This document shows, piece after piece, positions 8,439 through 16,498 of a stretch of 36,551 nt of DNA. The translations under genes were made by a program, and so were the position numbers. Within the stretch, counting starts at the first letter, position 1; each line of letters opens with the position of its first letter. The notes beneath the pieces are model-generated. The model was not told the origin of the DNA. It made no database searches and saw nothing but the letters and a program-made list of their open reading frames with translations. This DNA comes from Streptosporangiaceae bacterium (GTDB lineage: Bacteria > Actinomycetota > Actinomycetes > Streptosporangiales > Streptosporangiaceae): positions 1-36,551 of the forward strand of contig JAICWX010000059.1 of assembly GCA_025934635.1 (NCBI GenBank), given 5' to 3'.

Positions 8439-8681
8439 TCAGGACGCCGAGACCCCGGCGCTCCCGATCCGCGGGAACGGCTCGGTCGAGAAGATCACCT
8501 CGACCGGGACCTCGAAGTACGCGGCGATCCGCAGCGCCAGGTGCAGGCTCGGGCTGTACTCGCCGCGTTCCAGGTAGCCCACCGTCTGGTAGTGCACGTC
8601 GAGGGCCTCGGCCAGCTGCCGGCGCGAGATGCCCCGCTCGGCCCGCAGCATCGCGATGCGGTTGTAGATGTTCTCACTCAT
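8439..8681 (-). CDS. Small XRE-type helix-turn-helix regulator
   Basis: 80-residue DNA-binding protein consisting almost only of a Cro/C1-type HTH: NRIAMLRAERGISRRQLAEA then LDVHYQTVGYLERGEYSPSL (about residues 6-46), ending with the IFSTEPFP tail common in the YozG-like subgroup. It is the third gene of a minus-strand unit ATPase-permease-regulator; the permease stop lies 8 bp upstream. Small XRE proteins of this type often accompany ABC-2 exporters and are thought to control them, so local autoregulation is the likely role. The call is firm at family level, not for the target. Confidence 0.88.
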   Translation of the reverse strand: MSENIYNRIAMLRAERGISRRQLAEALDVHYQTVGYLERGEYSPSLHLALRIAAYFEVPVEVIFSTEPFPRIGSAGVSAS

Positions 8682-8689
8682 GACGGGCC

Positions 8690-9544
8690 TCAACCTACTC
8701 GTAGCATGGCCTTTTCGCGGCGGGCGGCCACGCTCGACCCGGACTCCCGCTGCGCCATCCGGCGCAGCACGACCGGGGCCAGCACGAGGCCGATGACGGC
8801 CCACGCCCCGAGAACGCCGAAGGTGGCCAGGTGCCGCCACGAATGGCCGATCTCCACCGAGGCCAGGCTGGCCGGGAGCAGCGCCGAGCGCATCCCGAGC
8901 CCCAGCCAGTAGAACGGGAACACCTGCCCGGTCCACTGCAGCCACTGCGGCAGGTGGGTGATCGGGTAGAAGATGCCGGAGACCGCGATCAGGGCGCCGG
9001 AAGCGAGCGTCAGCAGGCCCGCGCTGCGGGCGCTCGGGATCAGGGAGCCGAGGACCGCGCCGATCGGCAGGGTCGCCGCCAGCCCGAGCAGCAGCACCGG
9101 GATCAGCATCAGCCAGGTGCCCGCGCTTCCCAGCGCCAGCCCGCTGAACAGGAAGGGCGCCGTGATGAGGGTGATCGTAACGCTGATCAGGATCGTCGCG
9201 GCCACCGTGACCACCTTGCCGACCAGGTAGCCGGTCGTCCCGTGGGGGATGGCCTTGGCCCGCAGCAGCGTGCCGTCCTCCCGCTCCACCGCGAGCACCC
9301 CGCCCAGCGTGGCCAGCCCGTTGAAGCCGACGTTCATGCCGATCGCGCTGGCCATCATCGCGGTGCCGAGGGAGAAGCGCGTGCCGGGCACCGTCGTGGT
9401 GCGGGTCCACAGCATGACGCCGAGCAAGGACGCGGTCCAGATCACCAGCGGTATCACGTCGCCCGGGGTGGTGAACGAGTGCTTCAGCTCGATCCAGCCG
9501 CGCCGCACCCCGGCCCGCACGGCCACCGCCCAGCCTCCGTTCAC
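8690..9544 (-). CDS. ABC-2 type transporter permease
   Basis: Membrane subunit of an ABC exporter, 284 residues, with about six hydrophobic segments (for example VIPLVIWTASLLGVMLW, ILISVTITLITAPFLFSGLA, LMLIPVLLLGLAATLPIGAV, LLTLASGALIAVSGIFYPI, the last being the ABC-2 signature region). The GTG start at 9544 overlaps the ATPase stop by 4 bp (GTGA), indicating translational coupling; reading further upstream gives only low-complexity sequence from the ATPase gene. It pairs with the ATPase gene to form a drug- or lipid-type exporter; the substrate is unknown. Confidence 0.92.
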   Translation of the reverse strand: MNGGWAVAVRAGVRRGWIELKHSFTTPGDVIPLVIWTASLLGVMLWTRTTTVPGTRFSLGTAMMASAIGMNVGFNGLATLGGVLAVEREDGTLLRAKAIPHGTTGYLVGKVVTVAATILISVTITLITAPFLFSGLALGSAGTWLMLIPVLLLGLAATLPIGAVLGSLIPSARSAGLLTLASGALIAVSGIFYPITHLPQWLQWTGQVFPFYWLGLGMRSALLPASLASVEIGHSWRHLATFGVLGAWAVIGLVLAPVVLRRMAQRESGSSVAARREKAMLRVG

Positions 9545-10536
9545 CTGGTCACCACCGAGAGCGTGCGCACCGCGGCACCGCGATCCAGGCCGGCCCCCGT
9601 TTCGGCCTGCCGGACCATGGCCATGTAGGTGTCCTCCAGGCTGGCCCGGCGCACCTCCAGGTCCTCGATGGACTCGCCGTACTGCCGGAACAGGTCGCGG
9701 ACGAACCGCGTCGGCTCGTCCGCCGCGTGCACGAACCGCTGCCCGTCGCGGCTCCACCGCACCTCGGCCTGGGTCGACATCCGCCGGGAAAGCTCGTCCG
9801 CCGACCCGTCCGCGATGATCCGGCCGCCGGCCAGGATCAGGATCCGGTCGGCCAGCTTCTCGGCCTCGTCGAGATCGTGGGTGGTGAGCAAGATGGTGGC
9901 TTCCTCGCGGTCGGCCAGCTGGTGCACCAGGTCGTGGAATTCGCGCCTGGCCTCGGGATCAAACCCGGCCGTCGGCTCGTCCAGGAACAGCAGCTCGGGC
10001 CGCCCGACGATGCCGATGGCCACGTCGAGCCGGCGCCGCTGGCCGCCCGACAGGCGGCGGACCCGCCGCCGGGCCTGCCCGGTCAGCCCGACGGCGGCGA
10101 GGAGCTCATCGACATCCCAGGGCCGTGGCCGGCCAGGAGCCGCGTACGGCGCGTAGTACGAGCCCAGGTGGGTCAGCAGCTCGCGGACCTGCCACTTGGC
10201 GTGGTCCCGCCAGGACTGGAGCACCACGCCGATCCGGGCCCGCCACGCCTCACCGCCGTGGGCGGGATCGACGCCGAGCACGCTGACCTGCCCGGCCGAG
10301 CGCATCCGGAAGCCCTCGAGGATCTCGATCGTGGTCGTCTTGCCTGCCCCGTTCGGTCCGAGCAGGGCCAGCACCTCTCCCCGGCGCGCGGTGAACGTCA
10401 CGCCGTTGAGGACATCGGTCCGCCCGTACCGCATCCGCAGGTCGCGCACGTCGAGCACGAGCTCCTCGGCGGGTTCCTCCAGCGCGGCCCGCGCGAGGGG
10501 CGCGGACAGAATCCCTGACCAGTTGAGCACCGACAC
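9541..10536 (-). CDS. ABC transporter ATP-binding protein (DrrA-like)
   Basis: Energising subunit of the ABC-2 exporter, 331 residues with the chosen start. Walker A GPNGAGKT (60-67), signature LSGGQ (162-166), Walker B LLFLDEPTAGFD (182-193) and switch His in LLTTHD are all present; a C-terminal extension follows as in DrrA-type drug exporters. Start choice is uncertain: GTG codons at 10542, 10536 and 10530 are all possible. I took 10536, which has GGTGG at 6-10 nt. A CAATAT box (plus-strand 10554-10559) lies just upstream and could be its -10 element. The gene is separated from the upstream luciferase-like gene by a strong hairpin, so the exporter unit probably has its own promoter. Confidence 0.9.
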   Translation of the reverse strand: MSVLNWSGILSAPLARAALEEPAEELVLDVRDLRMRYGRTDVLNGVTFTARRGEVLALLGPNGAGKTTTIEILEGFRMRSAGQVSVLGVDPAHGGEAWRARIGVVLQSWRDHAKWQVRELLTHLGSYYAPYAAPGRPRPWDVDELLAAVGLTGQARRRVRRLSGGQRRRLDVAIGIVGRPELLFLDEPTAGFDPEARREFHDLVHQLADREEATILLTTHDLDEAEKLADRILILAGGRIIADGSADELSRRMSTQAEVRWSRDGQRFVHAADEPTRFVRDLFRQYGESIEDLEVRRASLEDTYMAMVRQAETGAGLDRGAAVRTLSVVTR

Positions 10537-10612
10537 AAGCACCCACCACCCGTATATTGACCCTGCAACGAAAGATAGCAGGTGTGCTACATCCGGGCAA
10601 GCGGAAAGCCGA

Positions 10613-10660
10613 CTCGGTGTGCCCCTGGGCACGAAAGAGGGTATGCGGGGGCACACCGAG
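10613..10660 (-). terminator. Strong hairpin between the LLM oxidoreductase and the ABC exporter
   Basis: CTCGGTGTGCCCC (10613-10625) is perfectly complementary to 10648-10660, a 13-bp stem with a 22-nt loop. On the minus strand it begins 38 bp after the oxidoreductase stop (10698) and ends about 75 bp before the ATPase start. There is no U-run, as is common for actinobacterial terminators. An operator or structured leader is the alternative. Confidence 0.5.
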
Positions 10661-10697
10661 CACGCTGGGCCGCGGGCTCAGGCGGAGGGAGCCGGGG

Positions 10698-11615
10698 CTA
10701 GCGCGGGGCCAGCTCGGAAAGTATCTCGCCGGCCCGGTCGGCGGCGGCCTGCGGCTCGACCGCGGGGTTGCCGATCTGCGGGTCCCAGTTCAGGTCGTAG
10801 AACAGCTCGGTGACCCCCTGCCCGGCGATCCACTCCGCGTCCTCGAGGATCTGCTCGTAGCTGCCGGAGAGCAGCCGGCGGCTGCCGTCCGGGCCCTTGG
10901 CCTCGGCTCCGGCCTGCACCACGCCCCGGCAGACGATGCGCACCGCGTCCGGGTCCCGGCCCGCCGCCGCGGCGGCCTCCCGGATCACGCCGGCCGCCTC
11001 GCTGATCTTCGTCAGGTCGGCCCGGCTGGAGGTAACCCAGCCTTCCGCTATCCGTCCGGCCCGCTCCATGGCCGGCCGGGACATGCCGCCCAGCAGCACC
11101 GGCGGCCCGGGGCGCTGCACCGGCCGGGGGTCCTGCCGCCCGGCGGGCACCCGGTAGAACTCGCCCTGGTACGAGCTGACCTCGTCCGCCCACAGCGTCC
11201 GCAGCACCGCCAGGTACTCCTCGGTCCGCGGCCCGCGCCGGGCCGTGGACGCGCCCATGAGCTCGAACTCCTCCGGCATCCAGCCGATGCCGAGCCCGAG
11301 GTCGAGCCGGCCGCCGGACAGCACGTCCACGGTCGTCGCCTGCTTGGCCAGGTAGGCGGGGGCGACGAACGGCAGGCTGATGGTGGCCACGCCCAGCCTG
11401 ATCCGCGACGTCCGGGCCGCGACGAACCCCAGCGCCACCAGCGGGTCGAGCACGCTGCGGTACACCGGCTCCATACTGGAACCCTCGGGTACCAGCGGCC
11501 GGGTGAACGTCCACAGCGACGCGTACCCGGCCTCCTCGGTCCGCTCGGAGAAAGCCGCCAGGAACTCCGGCGTCGCCCACGCCCCCGCGACCGGGGCACC
11601 GAATCCGATCTTCAT
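10698..11615 (-). CDS. LLM-class F420-dependent oxidoreductase
   Basis: Luciferase-like (alpha/beta)8-barrel oxidoreductase of 305 residues, most like the F420-dependent group that starts MKIGFGAPVAG and carries RIRLGVATISLPFVAPAYLA and the GGRLDLGLGIGWMPEEF segment. This group uses reduced F420 (or FMNH2) on unknown small molecules. No signal peptide. The ATG at 11615 has TAGGGT (11622-11627) 6 nt upstream and a usable GAGGG, so a leaderless start is likely. It is divergent from the PPOX-fold gene at 11675 with 59 bp between; both families handle flavin or F420. Confidence 0.88.
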   Translation of the reverse strand: MKIGFGAPVAGAWATPEFLAAFSERTEEAGYASLWTFTRPLVPEGSSMEPVYRSVLDPLVALGFVAARTSRIRLGVATISLPFVAPAYLAKQATTVDVLSGGRLDLGLGIGWMPEEFELMGASTARRGPRTEEYLAVLRTLWADEVSSYQGEFYRVPAGRQDPRPVQRPGPPVLLGGMSRPAMERAGRIAEGWVTSSRADLTKISEAAGVIREAAAAAGRDPDAVRIVCRGVVQAGAEAKGPDGSRRLLSGSYEQILEDAEWIAGQGVTELFYDLNWDPQIGNPAVEPQAAADRAGEILSELAPR

Positions 11616-11621
11616 ACCCTC

Positions 11622-11627
11622 ACCCTA
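11622..11627 (-). promoter_or_regulatory. -10 box of the LLM oxidoreductase gene
   Basis: TAGGGT, 6 nt before the ATG at 11615. Confidence 0.35.
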
Positions 11628-11662
11628 TGGGGTGGCTCCCGGGTGGCCCGGCCGGCGGCTCT

Positions 11663-11668
11663 TAGACT
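11663..11668 (+). promoter_or_regulatory. -10 box of the PPOX-family gene at 11675
   Basis: TAGACT, 6 nt before the ATG at 11675, with no Shine-Dalgarno site: a leaderless arrangement. Confidence 0.42.
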
Positions 11669-11674
11669 CCAGCT

Positions 11675-12346
11675 ATGCCCGACCTGCCGCCGATGCCCGT
11701 GACCGAACGCACCAGGCACCGCCGCCTGCGCGAGCAAGGCAGCACCGAACGGGGTGACCTCGACGCCATCCTGACCGCCGGGGTGATCTGCCATCTCGGC
11801 GTCGTGGTGGACGGGTACCCGATGGTCGTGCCGACCGTCTACGGGCTGGACGGCGACACGCTGTACCTGCACGGCTCGGTGGCCAGCCGCAGCCTGGTGT
11901 CGGCCCCGGACGCCACCATCTGCGTGACGGTGACCCACGTGGACGGGCTGGTCCTGGCCCGGTCGGTGTTCGAGCACGCGGTCAACTACCGCAGCGCGAT
12001 GATCTACGGCACGCCCCGGCTGGTGACCGGCCGCGAGGAGAAGCTGGCCGGCCTGCGTGCCCTGTCCGAGCACATCGTGCCCGGCCAATGGGACTACGCC
12101 CGCCAGCCGAACAAGAAGGAACTGGCCAAGACCACCTTGCTGGCCCTGGCCCTGACCGAGGCCTCGGTGAAGATCCGCACCGGCCCGCCCGACGATGGCG
12201 ACTCGCCGGACGCGGCCCGGCCGGTCTGGGCCGGGGTGCTGCCGCTGGCCGCCGCCTGGGGCGATCCCGAGCCCGACCCGGTGCTCCCCCCGGACATCCC
12301 GTTGCCCCCGCACATCGCCGCCCGGACCCGCCGAGCCCTGGGCTAG
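11675..12346 (+). CDS. Pyridoxamine 5'-phosphate oxidase-family protein (flavin reductase-like)
   Basis: Split-barrel flavin- or F420-binding protein of 223 residues. The N-terminal half (CHLGVVVDGYPMVVPTVYGL, then LYLHGSVASRSL) is typical of the nitroimidazole-resistance/PPOX-like subgroup, followed by a Pro/Asp-rich tail (PDPVLPPDIPLPPHI, about residues 200-215). The reaction is unknown; this is not the true PdxH, which needs a different substrate loop. The GH5 gene begins 5 bp after the stop, so the two are probably cotranscribed. Confidence 0.85.
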   Translation: MPDLPPMPVTERTRHRRLREQGSTERGDLDAILTAGVICHLGVVVDGYPMVVPTVYGLDGDTLYLHGSVASRSLVSAPDATICVTVTHVDGLVLARSVFEHAVNYRSAMIYGTPRLVTGREEKLAGLRALSEHIVPGQWDYARQPNKKELAKTTLLALALTEASVKIRTGPPDDGDSPDAARPVWAGVLPLAAAWGDPEPDPVLPPDIPLPPHIAARTRRALG

Positions 12347-12351
12347 CCGCC

Positions 12352-13470
12352 ATGACCGTCCAGACGCCGCTGTCGACGAGCGGCCGCTACATCGTGGACG
12401 CGCGCGGCCAGCGGGTGCGCCTGGCCGGGGTGAACTGGTACGGCGCCCACGAGGACGATGGCGTGGTCCCGGGCCTGGATCGCACCGACCGCCGCGCGCT
12501 GGCCCGGCGGATCGCCTCACACGGCTTCAACAGCGTCCGGCTCCCGTTCAGCCTGTGGATGACCGAGCAGACGCACCCGGTGCCCGCCGAGTACCTGGCC
12601 GCCAACCCTGACCTGACCGGAGCGGCGCCGATGCAGGTGTACGACGCCTGCGTCGAGGCGCTCACCGAGGCGGGCCTGATCGTCATCCCCAACTGCCATA
12701 CTCTCGACCCTGGCTGGTGTTGCGGGAGTGACGACGAAAACGGCATGTGGCATAACAGCCGCTGGCCGGCCGGGAAGTTCTTCGCCGCCTGGCGGGCGAT
12801 GGCCGCCCGGTACGCGTCCACCCCGCTGGTCGCCGCGATGGACATCACGAACGAGCCGCGCCGGACCCGGGCGACCTGGCGGGCTCTCACGCCGACCTGG
12901 GGCAGCGGATCCCGGACCGACATCGCCGCCATGTACACGACCGCCGGGAACCTCATCCACGAGGTCAGCCCGGAGGTGCTGATCATCTGCGAGGGGCTGG
13001 ACTACGCCGCCGACCTGACCGGCGTGGCCCGGCACCCGGTGCGGCTCGACCGTCCCGGCAAGGTCGTCTACAGCCTGCACGACTACGCCTGGTTCCACCC
13101 GCGGGAACAGCCCCGGGCGGCGTATCTCGAGCAGATGGAACGGATGGGCGGCTACCTTCTCAGCCAGCAGCTCGCCCCGCTGTGGATCGGCGAGTGCGGC
13201 ACCGACACCCGGTCCATGGCCGGTTTCTCCGGCGTGTGGTGGAACAACTTCGAGGCGTGGGTAACCGACCGCGACGTGGACTGGTGCTGGTGGCCGCTCA
13301 ACCCGACCCAGCCCCGGGGAACCGTCCCGGGCACCGGCCGGCACCGTTCCCACTGGGGTGACCCGGAGCCGTGGGGCCTGCTCGCCCCGGACTGGCGCGG
13401 CCTCGCCAACCCGCCCGCACTGGAGATCCTGAAGCAGATGATCCCGCCTCGCACCGGCCCCGGCGTCTAG
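12352..13470 (+). CDS. Glycoside hydrolase family 5-like protein without signal peptide
   Basis: TIM-barrel glycosidase of 372 residues. The N-terminal strand GVNWYGAHEDDG, the acid/base Glu in MDITNEPR (E168) and the nucleophile Glu in LWIGECGTD (E281) fit the clan A/GH5 layout, and SLHDYAWFHP gives the conserved His before the nucleophile. Homologues acting on cellulose or mannan are normally secreted, but this protein starts directly at the barrel with no signal peptide, so it either acts in the cytoplasm (on imported oligosaccharides or a glycoside/glycolipid) or leaves by another route. It follows the PPOX gene by 5 bp and its TAG overlaps the stop of the convergent DUF2332 gene. Confidence 0.85.
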   Translation: MTVQTPLSTSGRYIVDARGQRVRLAGVNWYGAHEDDGVVPGLDRTDRRALARRIASHGFNSVRLPFSLWMTEQTHPVPAEYLAANPDLTGAAPMQVYDACVEALTEAGLIVIPNCHTLDPGWCCGSDDENGMWHNSRWPAGKFFAAWRAMAARYASTPLVAAMDITNEPRRTRATWRALTPTWGSGSRTDIAAMYTTAGNLIHEVSPEVLIICEGLDYAADLTGVARHPVRLDRPGKVVYSLHDYAWFHPREQPRAAYLEQMERMGGYLLSQQLAPLWIGECGTDTRSMAGFSGVWWNNFEAWVTDRDVDWCWWPLNPTQPRGTVPGTGRHRSHWGDPEPWGLLAPDWRGLANPPALEILKQMIPPRTGPGV

Positions 13471-14522
13471 GAGTCAGCCAGCCACGCCAGCAGGCGCCCC
13501 CGCGACCAGCAGCGGCCCACGGCCTCAGTGCGCAGAGCCGACTGGCCGAACACCGCCAGCCCGATGATGCTGTGACCGGAGGCGCGGCGATCGCCGAACG
13601 TCGGTATCGCCGGCGCGACGCCGACGCCCTCCACTGACACCCACGCCACCGCCCGGCTGGCCGCCGCGTCGCCCAGGCGGTGCAGGAAGCGCAGCCGGCT
13701 CTCGAGCGGGAAGCGCGACAGCGCCCACGTCGTGGTGACGACGGGCAGGGCGTCCGCGGGCACCCGGGCCAGGGCGCCGGGCAGCACTTCGAGGGCGTCC
13801 CCGCGCAGCAGCACAGGCGGGACCGTTGCCGCCAGCGCCAGCTCCGCGTCGAGCCGCGCGGCCCGCTCCGGCTGATCCGGTGCCAGGCAGGCGCGCAGCC
13901 ACCGGGCCTCACCGGCATCGGTCACGTCGACCGGATCGAGGTCGATGCCGACCCGGGCGGCGACCTCGGGCATCACCCGCTCCGGGAGGGGCCGGCCTCC
14001 CACGGCCGAGGCCGCCAGCTGCACGGGCGATGACGGGTCGCCCAGCGACTGCCCGTTGCCGTACGTGATGCCAACCCGGTCGACAGTGAGGTTGAGCCCG
14101 GCCGAGCAGCCCACGTCGATCAGCCCGACCGCCTGCGCGCCCACCCGGCGCGCTACCTCGGCGATGGCCGGGTACAGCACGGCGCCGTGCCCGGTCTCGT
14201 CAGCCCGCACCGGCCGGCGCACGGCGGCGGCCACGACCGCGTCCGTCATCTGCAGCAGCACCTCGACCGCCGCGCCCGCGGCCGCGTCGCCGTCCGCGGC
14301 GGCATAGGCCGCGGCCAGGGCCGGGGCGCGCCCGCCGAGAGCGAGGTCGTGCAGCGCGGCGAGGATCACCGCAGGATGCCGCCGGCGGGCCGGCGCCGTC
14401 TCGATGGCGCGCAGCGCCGCGCCGGACTCGCTCAGGGCGACGGCGACGCGCTGGTACAGCGGCGACGTCCCGGCGCCGGCCTCACCGAAATGCCGGTACA
14501 CCTGAGCGAGCGTGCGGGCCAC
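13467..14522 (-). CDS. DUF2332-family protein
   Basis: 351-residue protein of unknown function. The family signature is recognisable in HFGEAGAGTSPLYQRVA near the N-terminus, the glycine-rich LIDVGCSAGLNLTVDR segment in the middle (which resembles a Rossmann/methyltransferase motif I) and the SWVS-like C-terminal part. I chose GTG 14522, which has TAGGAT (14531-14536) 8 nt upstream and begins just before the conserved N-terminus; the ATG at 14642 would add 40 residues of low-complexity sequence. The stop overlaps that of the convergent glycosidase. Confidence 0.8.
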   Translation of the reverse strand: MARTLAQVYRHFGEAGAGTSPLYQRVAVALSESGAALRAIETAPARRRHPAVILAALHDLALGGRAPALAAAYAAADGDAAAGAAVEVLLQMTDAVVAAAVRRPVRADETGHGAVLYPAIAEVARRVGAQAVGLIDVGCSAGLNLTVDRVGITYGNGQSLGDPSSPVQLAASAVGGRPLPERVMPEVAARVGIDLDPVDVTDAGEARWLRACLAPDQPERAARLDAELALAATVPPVLLRGDALEVLPGALARVPADALPVVTTTWALSRFPLESRLRFLHRLGDAAASRAVAWVSVEGVGVAPAIPTFGDRRASGHSIIGLAVFGQSALRTEAVGRCWSRGRLLAWLADS

Positions 14523-14530
14523 GGCGATGT

Positions 14531-14536
14531 ATCCTA
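14531..14536 (-). promoter_or_regulatory. -10 box of the DUF2332 gene
   Basis: TAGGAT, 8 nt before the GTG at 14522. Confidence 0.38.
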
Positions 14537-14695
14537 GCCGGAGGCAGCCACGCCTGCCCGATCCGAGCTGTGACGGCCCGGCGCCGATCGCAACGCCCGA
14601 GGACAAGAGCGGCCCAGCCCTCGCGTGGGTGTTCTCCTTCATCGCTGATCACGACGGTGGCGGGCGCCGGGCGGAGCCACCGGTTTGGGGATCCG

Positions 14696-15196
14696 ATGAC
14701 ACACGACAAGCTCAAGACCGCGGCCCGCGAGCGGATGGCGCGCACGGGCGAGCCGTACTCCACCGCCCGGCGCCAGGTCCTGGCCGAGATCCGCGCGGCC
14801 GCGGCGGCGCACGAGGAACTAGGGCCCGAGTACAGCGACGCGGTCGTGGCATCGTTCCTGGACCGGGTCGAAGAGGAGATCACCGCCCGGGTGGAAGCCC
14901 GTCTGGCGGAGCTGCCCCGGCCCGCCGAGACGCCCCGCCGCGCCGCGGTCCCCGCCGCCGAGGACAGCCGCCGCACGCTCCTGCGGGGGATCGCGATCGG
15001 CGTCACCATCTCGATCGTGGCCATCGTCGCCGTCGGCGGTAACGCCGACGAGCGGGTGCACCGCCTCGTGTTCGTCATGTTCGCCCTCGCGGTGATGGTG
15101 GCGGGGGCCTGGGCGTTCAGTACCGCGCGGGCCGCGCGGCGGCTAGCCGAGGTGGGCCCGGCGTCAGCCCAGTCCAGGGAGCACCGCGGCCGCTAG
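14696..15196 (+). CDS. Hypothetical protein with two C-terminal membrane helices
   Basis: 166 residues, not a recognised enzyme. The N-terminal RERMARTGEPYSTARRQVL (about residues 10-28) is a short motif seen at the start of many small actinobacterial proteins of unknown role. A charged helical stretch with coiled-coil character (VVASFLDRVEEEITARVEARLAEL) follows, then two transmembrane segments (about 104-121, GIAIGVTISIVAIVAVGG, and 130-147, LVFVMFALAVMVAGAWAF) joined by a short charged loop. The ATG at 14696 has a GGGG ribosome site; the upstream frame is non-homologous. Its last 33 bp overlap the convergent LLM gene. Confidence 0.7.
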   Translation: MTHDKLKTAARERMARTGEPYSTARRQVLAEIRAAAAAHEELGPEYSDAVVASFLDRVEEEITARVEARLAELPRPAETPRRAAVPAAEDSRRTLLRGIAIGVTISIVAIVAVGGNADERVHRLVFVMFALAVMVAGAWAFSTARAARRLAEVGPASAQSREHRGR

Positions 15197-16081
15197 CCGT
15201 TCCATCTGCTCGCGCTGGTCGAACAGCGCGGTGAACAAGATGAGCTCCGCCCCGGCCGCCGCCACCGCACTGGCCTGGCGGACGCAGTCGGCCGCCGTGC
15301 CGGTGACCGCGGCGGCCTCGATGGCGGGCACCCGCTGCCCGTAGATCCCCGCCAGGGCCGCGTTCATCCGGTCCCGGGCGCGCTCGCCGTCGTCGTCGAT
15401 CCCGATGTACACGCGCTTGGCGATGGGGAAGTCCGCCGCGGGCCGGCCCGCCTCGGCCAGCGCGGCCCGGACGACCTGGACCTGGTCGGCGAATTTGTCC
15501 GTGGGGGAGGACCCGGCGCCGAAGAAGCCGCCGCCGATCCGCACGGCGCGCCGCAGGGCCGGCTCGCTGGCTCCGCCGAACCACAGCCGCGGGTAGGGCT
15601 TCTGGAACGGCTTGGGTTCCATCGGCGCGTTCTCAAGCTGCCAGAATTCGCCCTCGAAGGTGACCCGGGACTCGGTCCACAGCGCCTTCATTAGCGTGAC
15701 GCCCTCGGTGAACCGGGCCACGTACCGGGACGGGTCCACGCCGAAGGCGGCGAACGGGCGCCCCGGGCCGCCGGTGCCCACGCCCACCTCGACCCGGCCC
15801 CGGCTGAGCTGGTCGAGCGAGGCCAGGCTCTTAGCCAGGTGCACCGGGCTGTGCAGGGTGGAGACGAACACGACGCACCCGAGCCGGATCCGCTCGGTGC
15901 ACGCGGCCGCGTAGGTCATCGCCTCGACCGGGCTGATCTGCGCTCCGACGTTAAGCGTGCCCTCCTGGGTCCAGGCGCTCTCGAACCCGAGTTCCTCGGC
16001 CCGCGCCAGGTACTCCCGGAAGGTCGCGGGGTCGAACTCCCCGTCGGCGTAGAACTGCGGGATCGCGATCGCGAACTTCAT
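15164..16081 (-). CDS. LLM-class flavin-dependent oxidoreductase
   Basis: Second luciferase-like TIM-barrel oxidoreductase, 305 residues, with MKFAIAIPQFYADG at the start, LGFESAWTQEGTL, and VEVGVGTGGPGRPFAAFGVD near the middle. It uses reduced FMN or F420 on an unknown substrate. It is clearly a different branch from the copy at 10698-11615. The start at 16081 is supported by TACGCT (16089-16094) 7 nt upstream; the longer frame to 16291 runs into the divergent gene. It overlaps the membrane-protein gene by 33 bp at its end. Confidence 0.88.
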   Translation of the reverse strand: MKFAIAIPQFYADGEFDPATFREYLARAEELGFESAWTQEGTLNVGAQISPVEAMTYAAACTERIRLGCVVFVSTLHSPVHLAKSLASLDQLSRGRVEVGVGTGGPGRPFAAFGVDPSRYVARFTEGVTLMKALWTESRVTFEGEFWQLENAPMEPKPFQKPYPRLWFGGASEPALRRAVRIGGGFFGAGSSPTDKFADQVQVVRAALAEAGRPAADFPIAKRVYIGIDDDGERARDRMNAALAGIYGQRVPAIEAAAVTGTAADCVRQASAVAAAGAELILFTALFDQREQMERLAAAVLPGLG

Positions 16082-16088
16082 GCCTAGC

Positions 16089-16094
16089 AGCGTA
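16089..16094 (-). promoter_or_regulatory. -10 box of the LLM gene ending at 16081
   Basis: TACGCT, 7 nt before the ATG at 16081, consistent with a leaderless mRNA. Confidence 0.4.
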
Positions 16095-16109
16095 GCGGGA
16101 CCGCTGGTG

Positions 16110-16124
16110 CCAGAATCGTTCTGG
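16110..16124. promoter_or_regulatory. 15-bp palindrome in the divergent LLM/MmcQ promoter region
   Basis: CCAGAATCGTTCTGG is a perfect inverted repeat (6-bp arms, 3-bp centre) in the 42-bp gap between two divergent genes. It covers a CAGAAT box that ends 7 nt before the GTG at 16124, so a bound protein would block that start. No regulator gene is adjacent. Confidence 0.35.
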
Positions 16125-16498
16125 TGGACGATACGAACACCAGCCTGGCCGAACGCCTCCGGGTGATCTGCCTGGCCCTGCCGGAGGTCACCGAGCGGCC
16201 CAGCCACGGCGCGCCGACCTGGTTCGTCAGGGACAAGAGCTCCTTCGTGACGCTGTGGGCCGACGGCCATCACGCCAACCAGTTCCCGCACCTGTGGTGC
16301 GCGGCGCCGCCGGGCGCCCAGGCCGAGCTCACCGCGGCCGCGCCGGAGCGCTTCTTCCGGCCGCCCTATGTCGGCGGCCGCGGCTGGATCGGCGTCCGCC
16401 TCGACCGCGGCACCGACTGGGCCGAGATCGCCGAGCTCTGCCAGGACGCCTACCGCGTCATCGCCCCTGCCCGCCTGATCGCGCAGCTAGACAGTTAG
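16124..16498 (+). CDS. MmcQ/YjbR-family protein
   Basis: 124-residue protein of the MmcQ/YjbR (CyaY-like fold) family, sometimes called DNA-binding. The core CLALPEVTERPSHGAPTWFV followed by FVTLWADGH and a C-terminal VGGRGWIGVRLD...AELCQDAYRVIAP matches the family along its whole length. GTG start at 16124 with no ribosome binding site; a CAGAAT box 7 nt upstream suggests leaderless expression. The stop overlaps the stop of the convergent flavoprotein gene. Confidence 0.85.
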   Translation: MDDTNTSLAERLRVICLALPEVTERPSHGAPTWFVRDKSSFVTLWADGHHANQFPHLWCAAPPGAQAELTAAAPERFFRPPYVGGRGWIGVRLDRGTDWAEIAELCQDAYRVIAPARLIAQLDS

